A stretch of 41,307 bases of DNA from NCBI GenBank assembly GCA_947427035.1, contig CANEGK010000021.1:1-41307 (forward strand), given 5' to 3'. Below the pieces are notes generated by a model that ran no database searches, was not told the DNA's origin, and saw only the letters and a program-made list of their open reading frames with translations. Source of the DNA: an uncultured Clostridium sp. (GTDB taxonomy: Bacteria; Bacillota; Clostridia; Oscillospirales; Butyricicoccaceae). Positions 6,544 through 13,530 of the stretch are shown here, one piece after another. The translations under genes were made by a program, and so were the position numbers. How positions within the stretch are numbered: position 1 is the first letter of the stretch; every line of letters begins with the position of its first letter.

Positions 6544-7663
6544 TGAGCGTCACCGCCCCCAAAACCGGCACCTGCTGCATTGTGCCGCTCTGCGTCAGCG
6601 TCAGGTCGGCGCTGCCGCCGTTTAAGGTGATGCCGGCCGCGTTGACAACCCCCTGCACCCCCACGATGGCCGCCGTGACCCGGGCGATATAGACGTCGGC
6701 GGCGTACGCGACGCCGCTGGCGCTGATGTTTTTGTCCCAGCCCTGCCGCACCGACAGCAGGTAGGCCGCAATGGCGTCCTCGATGGGCTGCTGCACCTGC
6801 GAGACGGTGGCGCCCGGCGCCAGCGTAATCGATGCGCCCACGTTGACGGTCAGGCTCTGGGGCGCGGCGGCGGTGACAGACGCGCCGATGGGGGCCATGC
6901 CCAGCCCCTGCCCCTGCCCCGGCGGCGGGTCGACGGCGTTTTGCACCGTCTGCACCAGCTCGGCGGGCGCCGGCAGGAAGTCGGCCCCCAGCACCGACAG
7001 CTTGACGGTCCCGCCGCCGTTCCACGTCGGGTATACCTGCACGCCGCCGACGCCGTCGATGCCCAGCACTTCCTCGCGGTAAGAGGCGATGTTGCCGCCG
7101 AACGGCCGGTCGGTCAGGGCGGTAATCAGCCGCTGCCGCAGCGCGTCGTCTGTTTCCTCGTCGTCGCCGGGCACCAGAATGTCGGTCAGCTGCGCGCTCG
7201 TCAGGCCCGGAATGGCCGCAATGGGCAGGATGGGGCCGACATATTCGTTGCCGGCGCTGCCCGGCGTTTCGGCCGTCAGGCGGTAATACCGGCTGTTTTC
7301 GTCGGGGCCGGACGCAGCTTCGGTGGCCGTGAAGTTGAGGGAATCCGCGCCGTTTACCGTTGAAAACCGCGAGCCGATGGGCACGGCGGCGTTGAACACG
7401 CCGAGACGCACGGCCGGCGAAGCCGGGTATCTTGTCAGCCCGCCGATGACGGCCAGCAGATCCAAATCCCCGCCCGTGGCGGTCTGGATGCGGCCCGAAA
7501 GCTGGGTTTTGTACAGTTCGAGCGCAAAGCCCTCGAAGATCCACGCCGCCGGGCCGAGGGCCGTGGGAATGGGCGAGCCGTCGCGCTTGTCATAGGTGTC
7601 GGGCACCCGCGCCAGCATCTGCTGCAAAAGCGCCCGGTATGTATACTGCGTCAGGTCAATCAA
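6536..7663 (-). CDS. Baseplate J (Mu gp47/XkdT-like wedge protein)
   Basis: A 375-residue protein typical of baseplate J: an N-terminal IDLTQYTYRALLQQMLARVPDTYDKRDGS region, a central PGDDEETDDALRQRLI motif, and the LGIDGVGGVQVYPTWNGGGTV segment shared by Mu gp47 homologues. It forms the wedge ring of the contractile baseplate together with the gp25-like product encoded just upstream. Its start overlaps that gene by 4 nt. Confidence 0.92.
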   Translation of the reverse strand: MIDLTQYTYRALLQQMLARVPDTYDKRDGSPIPTALGPAAWIFEGFALELYKTQLSGRIQTATGGDLDLLAVIGGLTRYPASPAVRLGVFNAAVPIGSRFSTVNGADSLNFTATEAASGPDENSRYYRLTAETPGSAGNEYVGPILPIAAIPGLTSAQLTDILVPGDDEETDDALRQRLITALTDRPFGGNIASYREEVLGIDGVGGVQVYPTWNGGGTVKLSVLGADFLPAPAELVQTVQNAVDPPPGQGQGLGMAPIGASVTAAAPQSLTVNVGASITLAPGATVSQVQQPIEDAIAAYLLSVRQGWDKNISASGVAYAADVYIARVTAAIVGVQGVVNAAGITLNGGSADLTLTQSGTMQQVPVLGAVTLSA

Positions 7664-8073
7664 GCAAGCTTCACCTCCACCATTGTCTGCACGTCGCCGT
7701 AAACGGTGTTGACCGTCAGCGACGCCGTCAGCGTGTCGCCGGAACCGGCGTATGTGTAATCGGACACGCCGCGCACGCGGTCGTCCACCATCAGCGCCTC
7801 GCGCACACGCCTTTGCAGCTCGGCCGCCGCATAGCCCCTGTCAAGCCCGGCGAGCGATTGCAGCTCGGCGCCAGTCGCCGGGCTGAAAATCTGCCAGCGG
7901 AAGCGCTCGATGCGCAATATGGCTTCAACGGCCTGCCGGGCGGCGGCATAGCCGTCGCACTCGCCTTCGATGCGGTTGGTCTGTTTGTTGATGCGCCATG
8001 TCCGCGACGGCTGCGACTGCACGCGCACGCCGCCCGAAAGGTCCATGTCGCTCTGCGGCAGGGTCGGCATCAC
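7660..8073 (-). CDS. gp25/XkdS-like baseplate wedge protein (DUF2634 type)
   Basis: A 137-residue protein with the DUF2634 hallmark SRTWRINKQTNRIEGECDGY and the RFRWQIFSP stretch. This family is the Gram-positive phage counterpart of T4 gp25, which nucleates sheath assembly on the baseplate. Two start codons in a row (MM) make the first residue uncertain by one. It overlaps the upstream gene by 4 nt and the J gene by 4 nt. Confidence 0.88.
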   Translation of the reverse strand: MMPTLPQSDMDLSGGVRVQSQPSRTWRINKQTNRIEGECDGYAAARQAVEAILRIERFRWQIFSPATGAELQSLAGLDRGYAAAELQRRVREALMVDDRVRGVSDYTYAGSGDTLTASLTVNTVYGDVQTMVEVKLA

Positions 8074-8585
8074 GATTCCCCCTCAAAAACGCGGGACAGC
8101 ACGACGTATTTCTGCCCGTGCTGCACCCGCAGCAGCAACACCCTGTCCCCGGCGGTCAGCGCGCGGTTCAGGGTGATAAACCCATCGTCTGCCGGCAGGG
8201 GGCTGCCGTTTTCCACGCAGGCGACGCCTGCAAGCTGCCTGTCGCTTGCAAAGGCATTCTGCGCCAGCGCGGTTTCGGTCTGGTAAACGCCCGCCAGCGC
8301 GGACGACGTCTGCACGCCGTCCGCCGTGTGGCTGTGCGACAGGCCGCCGAGCGCGTGGCTGTGCGCAAGGCCGGCGGTGGTGTGGCTGTGCGCCAGCGCG
8401 GGGAGCTTTCGCTCGACCACCGCCGACGTCAGCACCAACTGCGCCCCTTCCAGCGGGGCCGTCTGCGCGCTCAGGCTGATTTGCAGCGGCCGAACCTGCG
8501 TCACCGTGCCGAAGCACAGGTCGGCCGGCTGCATGGCCGCCGCGTTCTGCTGCATCATCTGATATAAAACATCCCGAAGTTCCAT
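8070..8585 (-). CDS. XkdR-like baseplate protein (DUF2577 type) with His-Ser-His repeats
   Basis: A 171-residue protein. The N-terminal MELRDVLYQMMQQNAAAMQPADL and the C-terminal GDRVLLLRVQHGQKYVVLSRV match the DUF2577 baseplate hub family. Residues about 63-90 hold three tandem AHSH/LSHSH units with 9-11 residue spacing. In other spike proteins such HxH motifs coordinate iron at the membrane-piercing tip, so this protein may be or cap the tail spike. It is the first gene after the 400-nt module 2 gap. Confidence 0.8.
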   Translation of the reverse strand: MELRDVLYQMMQQNAAAMQPADLCFGTVTQVRPLQISLSAQTAPLEGAQLVLTSAVVERKLPALAHSHTTAGLAHSHALGGLSHSHTADGVQTSSALAGVYQTETALAQNAFASDRQLAGVACVENGSPLPADDGFITLNRALTAGDRVLLLRVQHGQKYVVLSRVFEGES

Positions 8586-8604
8586 CCGGTCACCTCAAAT
8601 ACAA

Positions 8605-8642
8605 GAGCAGAGCCGCCGGGATTTCTCCCGACAGCTCTGCTC
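8605..8642 (-). terminator. Strong hairpin in the antisense direction, module 2
   Basis: A 9-bp outer stem, GAGCAGAGC (8605-8613) with GCTCTGCTC (8634-8642), plus an inner CGGGA/TCCCG helix. On the minus strand it is followed by TTGTATTTG, a weak U-tract. It lies just upstream of the peptide promoter, matching terminators at the same place in modules 1 and 3. It also lies inside the late operon. Confidence 0.6.
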
Positions 8643-8657
8643 AGCTGCAATGTTCCG

Positions 8658-8686
8658 TTGTGCTCTGCGTCGAATTATGGTATGAT
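8658..8686 (+). promoter_or_regulatory. Promoter of the module 2 peptide
   Basis: TTGTGC (8658-8663), 17-nt spacer, TATGAT (8681-8686) with an extended -10 TGG. A closely similar sequence, CCGTTGTG followed by ATGGTATG, drives the module 3 peptide. Transcription would start near 8693, directly at the repeat box GCAAGAAGGACG. Confidence 0.65.
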
Positions 8687-8733
8687 AAGCCCAGGCAAGA
8701 AGGACGCGGCCGACTCCGAAAGGAGGAAGGCCC

Positions 8734-8811
8734 ATGAGCATCAGCGAAGTCATCGCACTACTTATGCTCGTGCTCGCGGCTATTTCACTGGGCAACAGCC
8801 TAAAGAAATAG
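8734..8811 (+). CDS. 25-residue Hol-Tox-like peptide, putative type I toxin (module 2)
   Basis: The peptide MSISEVIALLMLVLAAISLG followed by NSLKK has a short polar start, one membrane helix and a basic tail. It closely resembles the putative holin-like toxin family (Hol-Tox) of Firmicutes, which are type I toxins. AGGAGG lies 7 nt before the ATG. It is transcribed against the late operon from its own promoter and ends at a shared stem (8806-8845). Box a (8695-8706) is perfectly complementary, over 12 bases, to the 3' end of the same mRNA (8897-8908). Confidence 0.72.
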   Translation: MSISEVIALLMLVLAAISLGNSLKK

Positions 8812-8908
8812 CCGCCCCCCGGTCCTAAGCGAGAAGCGGCAATTTCAAGCTGTAAACTTGACAAGTTGGCCGTCTTCCTGCTGACACCAGGGAGAACGTC
8901 CTTCTTGC
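8806..8908 (-). ncRNA. Putative antitoxin antisense RNA, module 2
   Basis: Expected to start near 8908 from a perfect consensus promoter and run leftward over the 3' end of the peptide mRNA. It may stop at the stem 8806-8815/8836-8845 followed by CTTT, or reach the hairpin at 8605-8642. Its first bases GCAAGAAGGACG are identical to the first bases of the peptide mRNA. A second shared box is CGGCC(A/G)ACT (8872-8864 here, 8707-8715 in the mRNA). Confidence 0.58.
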
Positions 8909-8913
8909 TTTTT

Positions 8914-8942
8914 ATTATACTTGCCACTGTCTTGATTGTCAA
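8914..8942 (-). promoter_or_regulatory. Consensus sigma-A promoter for antisense RNA, module 2
   Basis: On the minus strand TTGACA (8942-8937), exactly 17 nt, TATAAT (8919-8914). It is a perfect consensus in a gap with no downstream gene other than the antisense region and then the baseplate gene at 8585. Confidence 0.85.
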
Positions 8943-8965
8943 GCCGCTGCAAAGCGGCCTTTTTT
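8943..8965 (+). terminator. Terminator of the module 2 peptide mRNA
   Basis: GCCGCT-GCAA-AGCGGC (8943-8958) followed by CTTTTTT on the plus strand. It ends the rightward peptide mRNA past the antisense promoter, so the mRNA covers the whole 5' half of the antisense RNA. Confidence 0.85.
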
Positions 8966-8982
8966 ATTGCGCGCGCAGCATT

Positions 8983-9951
8983 TCATATCGCCATTGTATC
9001 AAAATCCATGGTGTGGACGCTGTTTTCCCAGGTGTGGGTGACGCTTTCGAGCAGCACGTACTGGTCGAGGTTGATGTCGCCCAGCCCCGGCACAAGCATC
9101 CGCACCATCATGCCGGCGCGCAGGCCGGGCACGCCGAGCGCAGAAACCGACAGCGTGCGCAGGCGGCGGTTATAAGTCCCCAGCATGGCTCTGGCCTGCG
9201 ATTCGGCCCGCGCTGCGTTGACGTCGCCGTCGAGCTGCTGGTACAGCCGCAAAAGCCCCCATCGCGCAACGGTCGCGGGGTCATGAATCTCGACCCCGTC
9301 GGCCGTGCCCGTCTGCTCGTTGGGCCAGACCAGCTTGACCGAGTTATAGGTCTGGGAATCGATATCCGTCTTATAGGTATAATCCAGCAGCAGCGACCTT
9401 TCGCCGATGACGGCGTCGGAAATCATGTCCTGCGGCCGCTTGAGCGCCAGGCCGTCGCCGTCGTCAAAGAACACATAGATGTCGCCGGTGTTCAAAAGGG
9501 TCTGCTGCACCGCCTCGCCGATGATGTCCAGGCAGCCGACGTCGGAGCGGTAAAAGCTGGGGATGGCGTAGCCGGTGTCGGCGACAAAAGAGACTTCGAG
9601 CCGGAAGTCTTCGGCAATTTGCCGGATGATGTCGCCCGCCTTCTGGTTTTTGAAGTTATACGCCGCGTTGGCCTTGAGATACCGCAGCCGGTCGTAGCAG
9701 GTGACGTCGATTTCCCCCCAGCGGTTCTTGCTTTTGGTGAACACCCAGCCATAAAATTGCAGCCGGCCGTCGACGGAAAAGCGCACCGTGTCGCCTTCGG
9801 CAAAGGACAGGTCGCCCGATTTGACAATGGTGAACTGTAAACTGCCCGGCGCGCCGGTGCGCTCGGTCTTCCAGACGACGCTTTTGACACTGTTCGAGCA
9901 TTCCCAGATTTTCCCGGCGTTTTTGCCGGCGATGAGCAGCTCGGTCGTCAT
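8983..9951 (-). CDS. XkdQ-like baseplate hub protein
   Basis: About 322 residues from ATG 9951, which overlaps the stop of the upstream gene (ATGA). The order GDTVRFSVDGRLQFYGWVFTK, GEIDVTCYDRLRYLKANAAY, DIIRQIAEDFRLE and LRAGMMVRMLVPGLGD matches XkdQ/gp27-like hub proteins of contractile tails. It binds the tail tube end and the XkdP-like protein encoded just before it. The gene ends near a 400-nt intergenic module. Confidence 0.85.
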   Translation of the reverse strand: MTTELLIAGKNAGKIWECSNSVKSVVWKTERTGAPGSLQFTIVKSGDLSFAEGDTVRFSVDGRLQFYGWVFTKSKNRWGEIDVTCYDRLRYLKANAAYNFKNQKAGDIIRQIAEDFRLEVSFVADTGYAIPSFYRSDVGCLDIIGEAVQQTLLNTGDIYVFFDDGDGLALKRPQDMISDAVIGERSLLLDYTYKTDIDSQTYNSVKLVWPNEQTGTADGVEIHDPATVARWGLLRLYQQLDGDVNAARAESQARAMLGTYNRRLRTLSVSALGVPGLRAGMMVRMLVPGLGDINLDQYVLLESVTHTWENSVHTMDFDTMAI

Positions 9952-10691
9952 GGGCTCTTCACCGCCTGCAAAGCGTCCTTTTTCATCCAGCCGAGCGGCC
10001 CGCCGCTCTCCGTCGTGACGTGTACGGGATAGGCCCGGCTGCCGTCGACCATGCGCGAGACGACCACCGTGCGCCCGGATGCCGTGCCGTGCGGCTCGTC
10101 GCCGTAAGAGCTGGCATAATACGACCCGTTTGCGACGCATGACGCGCCGACGACGAGCTGCCCCTGCGGGATGCTGCGGGACGGTTCCGCCGCCACTGCC
10201 GCCGGCTGCCCCTGCTGCGCGGGCTGGACAATCTGCACCGTGCGCGGGGCATAGTCGCGGTATTCGCTCAGCGTCAGGTCGTAATAAAAATCCCCGGTCT
10301 CGCCGCCGCGCTCTTCGGTGCGGAACTGCGTCACCAGCACAAAAAAGCCCTCGTCGCCGGTGAAAAAGGGCGTGCCGTCCTCGTAATACCGCACGGGGGT
10401 GTACAGGATGGGGGCCTCGTCGTTCATGGCGTCTTCGAAAAACCGGATGTAGAACTCGGGCGGCCGGAACTCGTTCGGCGTCAGGACGCCCGGGTACGCC
10501 CGCCCGGGGAAAAGCGAGGAAATGGCGACTTCGCGCAAACCCGGCGTGCGCGGCGTCAGGATGGGGCCGATGCCGAGCACATTGTAACTGCCCCCTTCCA
10601 TTTCCCGCGCCACGGGCAGCTTTTCTGGGTTGACCGGCAGGCGGGTGACCGCGCCGTCCCGCGAAAAAAACAATCCGAAGTTGTTGGGCAT
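9948..10691 (-). CDS. XkdP-like tail protein between tape measure and hub
   Basis: About 247 residues from ATG 10691 (GGGGTGAG upstream). The N-terminal two thirds (PEFYIRFFEDAMNDEAPILY, TEERGGETGDFYYDLTLSEYRDY) correspond to the tail-tube initiator encoded after the tape measure in PBSX-like tails. Instead of the usual LysM domain the C-terminus carries an SH3-like module (GRTVVVSRMVDGSRAYPVHV, GPLGWMKKDALQAV), probably for cell-wall contact. It couples to the hub gene through a 4-nt overlap. Confidence 0.72.
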   Translation of the reverse strand: MPNNFGLFFSRDGAVTRLPVNPEKLPVAREMEGGSYNVLGIGPILTPRTPGLREVAISSLFPGRAYPGVLTPNEFRPPEFYIRFFEDAMNDEAPILYTPVRYYEDGTPFFTGDEGFFVLVTQFRTEERGGETGDFYYDLTLSEYRDYAPRTVQIVQPAQQGQPAAVAAEPSRSIPQGQLVVGASCVANGSYYASSYGDEPHGTASGRTVVVSRMVDGSRAYPVHVTTESGGPLGWMKKDALQAVKSP

Positions 10692-10695
10692 ACGC

Positions 10696-12453
10696 TCACC
10701 CCACAACCGGCACGGCGGTGCTGATGACCGACCCCGCCGCCGTCTGCTCGATGAGGATGTCGCGGATGGCGTTGGCCAGGCTCTGCCGGTCGGCCGCCGT
10801 GCGCCCGGTGTTCTGGCCGCTTATGTTGATGACGGGCGTCTGGCTCGTCAGGTTGATGCGGTTTACATACCGCCGCTCCGACTGCTCGACCAGCATTTTA
10901 AGGTCTTCCTGCGACATGTCCACCGATTTCCGGATGGCCGACACGTCGGCCGCGATGTCCTGGACAACGGGCTGGTAAGGCGCGCCGCCATAATTACTGA
11001 TTGTATTGAAAAGGTTTTTGCCAAAGTCGTTCCCTTTGTTGAACAGGTCGGTATAATCAACATAGTCCCACTTTTTAACATATTCTTTCCACTCCGACGC
11101 GTCAATGACGTCCTGCCGGGCGGCGGCCAGTCTGTTATAAAGGTTATCCAGTCCGGACGTTATACTGACATGTACGCCGGGAATTTTATTCAGAAGGTTT
11201 TCAATGCCATGCGCAATCTTCTGGATATACCCGATAACGCTCAGCGCCATATCGTAAAACAGGACTTTGACCGCAGCGACGGGGTCCTTAAACACGTTGC
11301 CGATAAAGTTGACGAAAGCAGCCACCGCGTTTTGAATGGGAACGATAAACGTATTGACAATAAATCCCCCTACGACGGCGATGATTCCGCCGATGTATCC
11401 GAAAATCTGCTGTGTCGTCACCCCCAATGACGTCAACCATTGGATAAGCAGCGTGACCGCGCCGATGATGAGCAAAAGCGGCAGGTGCGCCGCCATCGTG
11501 GCGGATGCGGCAAACAGCATTTTGACTGCGAACATCCCGGCGACAGCCGCGGCCACCGTCATGACGGTCTGGAAATTGTTGCCCATAAACTCGACCAGCT
11601 GCGAGACCTTGTCCAGAACAAAGCCGATGGCCTGCCCGCCGGCGCGGGCAATGGCCTCCAGCCCGCGCGCCAGCTTCTGCCCCGCGTCGCTGTTGAGGGC
11701 GGCAGTCAGCCGGTCAATATGCGGCTGCAACCCCTGAAGCGCCGCCACAACCGGGCCGCCGAACAGGCGGGCCAGAGAGGCTGACGCTTTACTCCAGCTG
11801 TTCTGTATTGACTGCGGCGCGTGTTCCAGCGAAGATTTCATGAACCGGAGAATACGTCTTACGGAAAACAGGCTGAGGGCAAAACGACGGAATTGCCTGT
11901 CCAGCCCGGAAACGGCGGCCTGTGATTTGCTGAAATCCATACCGACCATCTTTTTAAGCGCACTGCTAACGGAATCAATGATTCTTTTATGCCGTTCCTG
12001 CGCTCTGGCCGTCTTTTCTGCAGCGTGCTGTTCGGCCGCAGCCGCAGCTTCGGCGACCCGTGCCGCTTCTTCCTGTGCTGCCGCCGCGGCCCGTGCCGCT
12101 TCTTCCTGCGCTCTGGCCGCCTCTGCCGCTTCCTTCTCGACCGCATTGTACTGCGTTGTCAGGTTGCGGATAGTAGAACCGACCTTTTCTATCTGCCCCT
12201 CCAGCTGGGCAAACTCGTCGGTGTTCTGCTGCCCGGCTGCCAGCATAGCGTTTTGCTGCTGCATATAAGCGTCAAACTGGGCGTTGGCCGCAATCAGGCG
12301 GCGATCCAGCCCGTTTAAGACCGTTTGATAATTGCGGGTCGCCTGCGCCGCCTGCTGCGTCGCGCCGGCGGCTTTCTGGCCGTATTGCAGATATTTTGTA
12401 AAGGTCGCGGAAAACTTATCCGCAAGCTCCAGCTCTTCACGAATGACCGCCAT
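10696..12453 (-). CDS. Tail tape measure protein
   Basis: A 585-residue protein. Residues 1-190 are an Ala/Glu/Gln-rich coiled coil with EEAARAAAAAQEEAARVAEA-type repeats. Residues about 290-400 hold several hydrophobic segments (AAAVAGMFAVKMLFAASATM, LLLIIGAVTLLI, IGGIIAVVGGFIVNTFI). The C-terminal RRYVNRINLTSQTPVINISGQNTG segment resembles the end of clostridial tape measures. It sets tail length and helps DNA cross the membrane. The length predicts a rather short tail, roughly 85-90 nm by the usual 1.5 angstrom per residue rule. Confidence 0.85.
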   Translation of the reverse strand: MAVIREELELADKFSATFTKYLQYGQKAAGATQQAAQATRNYQTVLNGLDRRLIAANAQFDAYMQQQNAMLAAGQQNTDEFAQLEGQIEKVGSTIRNLTTQYNAVEKEAAEAARAQEEAARAAAAAQEEAARVAEAAAAAEQHAAEKTARAQERHKRIIDSVSSALKKMVGMDFSKSQAAVSGLDRQFRRFALSLFSVRRILRFMKSSLEHAPQSIQNSWSKASASLARLFGGPVVAALQGLQPHIDRLTAALNSDAGQKLARGLEAIARAGGQAIGFVLDKVSQLVEFMGNNFQTVMTVAAAVAGMFAVKMLFAASATMAAHLPLLLIIGAVTLLIQWLTSLGVTTQQIFGYIGGIIAVVGGFIVNTFIVPIQNAVAAFVNFIGNVFKDPVAAVKVLFYDMALSVIGYIQKIAHGIENLLNKIPGVHVSITSGLDNLYNRLAAARQDVIDASEWKEYVKKWDYVDYTDLFNKGNDFGKNLFNTISNYGGAPYQPVVQDIAADVSAIRKSVDMSQEDLKMLVEQSERRYVNRINLTSQTPVINISGQNTGRTAADRQSLANAIRDILIEQTAAGSVISTAVPVVG

Positions 12454-12457
12454 GCCG

Positions 12458-12622
12458 TCACCTCTCTTTGGGGCGGGATTGGATTTCTTTGTGGATAAAC
12501 CGCGTGATGAGCACCCGTTCGCGGTAAGGCAAATCCCTGTACTTGGACGGGGGCCAGCCCAGATTGATAAAACAGTAATACGCGGCGAGCGCGTCGGGGT
12601 CGGGGCTGTCCCCGTCTATCAG
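12458..12622 (-). CDS. Tail assembly chaperone, frameshifted extension
   Basis: A 54-residue segment (LIDGDSPDPDALAAYYCFIN, then a WPPSKYRDLPYRERVLITRF stretch) in the -1 frame relative to the XkdN-like gene, ending 5 nt before the tape measure start. It has no start codon of its own near its beginning. A slippery site makes an EDEAKK-LIDGD fusion. The pair corresponds to the G/GT arrangement conserved in tailed phages. Confidence 0.8.
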   Translation of the reverse strand: MIDGDSPDPDALAAYYCFINLGWPPSKYRDLPYRERVLITRFIHKEIQSRPKER

Positions 12623-12628
12623 TTTTTT
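12601..12628 (-). promoter_or_regulatory. -1 frameshift signal in the tail assembly chaperone gene
   Basis: The heptamer A AAA AAC (12628-12622) is in zero-frame phase at the last two codons before the TGA. After a 7-nt spacer there is a hairpin, CGGGG (12614-12610), loop ACAG, CCCCG (12605-12601). The slip leads exactly into the open extension frame. Confidence 0.8.
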
Positions 12629-13026
12629 GCCTCGTCCTCCGCGTCGGCGTCAAAGCCGGACAGGGCGGTGATTTCCCGCACAAGGCGGGCGTATTCGCCG
12701 GACAGCAGCAGCTTGCCGGGGACGAGCAGCGGGTCTAAAACGCCGCAGGCCCTGCACAGCTCGTCGCTCCGGAAGTCGGGATCCACAGTCGCGGCGACCA
12801 CCATGCGGCGCGAAAACTCGATGTTGTCCAGGCTTTCCTGCCACTGGCCGTCCGCCTTGCGGCGGCGGGTGCTCTGTCGGACGATTTCGTCGTTTTCCTG
12901 CTGCGTCAGGGCGCGGATTTTAAAGGGCACGGGGTTCCCCTCTTCATCCGCAAAGCGGCTGGAAATAACGACCTCTTTTTCCTGCTGTATCGGCAGGGGG
13001 TTCAAAAACGCTGAAAGTCTGCTCAT
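12619..13026 (-). CDS. Tail assembly chaperone (XkdN-like)
   Basis: A 135-residue protein with the family pattern MSRLSAFLNPLPIQQEKEVV, ALTQQENDEIVRQSTRRRK and GVLDPLLVPGKLLLSGEYARL. It binds the tape measure protein and recruits tube subunits during assembly and is not in the virion. It lies between the tail tube and tape measure genes, as expected, and a fraction of translation continues into the -1 frame extension. Confidence 0.88.
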   Translation of the reverse strand: MSRLSAFLNPLPIQQEKEVVISSRFADEEGNPVPFKIRALTQQENDEIVRQSTRRRKADGQWQESLDNIEFSRRMVVAATVDPDFRSDELCRACGVLDPLLVPGKLLLSGEYARLVREITALSGFDADAEDEAKN

Positions 13027-13044
13027 GGGCTTATGCTCCTCTCC

Positions 13045-13518
13045 CTAATTGCCCAGCTTTTCCGGGCCGTTGAACGCCTGAAGCCGCGCAACGTCTGTCC
13101 AGGCGAAATTAAAATCATAATTCAGCATGGCTTCCTCGTCGTTGAGGATGCTCAGGGGAATGGTCCCCGTCAGCGTGCAGCCGTAATAGGCCATGACCTG
13201 GCTGCCGATGCTGGTCGTCGGGTCGTGGTTTGTGATTTGCAGGCTGAACTCCGGCATGACGCCGGTGTTGATATATTGCAGCACCATGTCGGTAAACAGG
13301 TTGGAGCCGTAGTAGATGTTGCCCGTGCCGGTCAGCTTGGCGCCGTTCGGCTTGTTCTGCACCTTGCGCGTGCCGATGACGCGCATGTCGTTTCCCTGCA
13401 TTTCGACGTTGGTCGTGATGTTCCGCATACACGCCACTTCGATGTTCCGGCCGCCGACGGACACAAAAACCTTGCCTTCGGCGCCGTTGACGGTGTCTTT
13501 TGCCAGTAAATAGGACAT
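13045..13518 (-). CDS. Tail tube protein (DUF2001/XkdM-like)
   Basis: A 157-residue protein matching the XkdM tube family: DTVNGAEGKVFVSVGGRNIEV at the start, GTRKVQNKPNGAKLTGTGNI in the middle and YDFNFAWTDVARLQAF at the end. It polymerises into the inner tube inside the contractile sheath. The gene follows the sheath gene by 12 nt and has GGGGGTG before its ATG at 13518. Confidence 0.9.
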   Translation of the reverse strand: MSYLLAKDTVNGAEGKVFVSVGGRNIEVACMRNITTNVEMQGNDMRVIGTRKVQNKPNGAKLTGTGNIYYGSNLFTDMVLQYINTGVMPEFSLQITNHDPTTSIGSQVMAYYGCTLTGTIPLSILNDEEAMLNYDFNFAWTDVARLQAFNGPEKLGN

Positions 13519-13530
13519 GTCTGCACCCCC

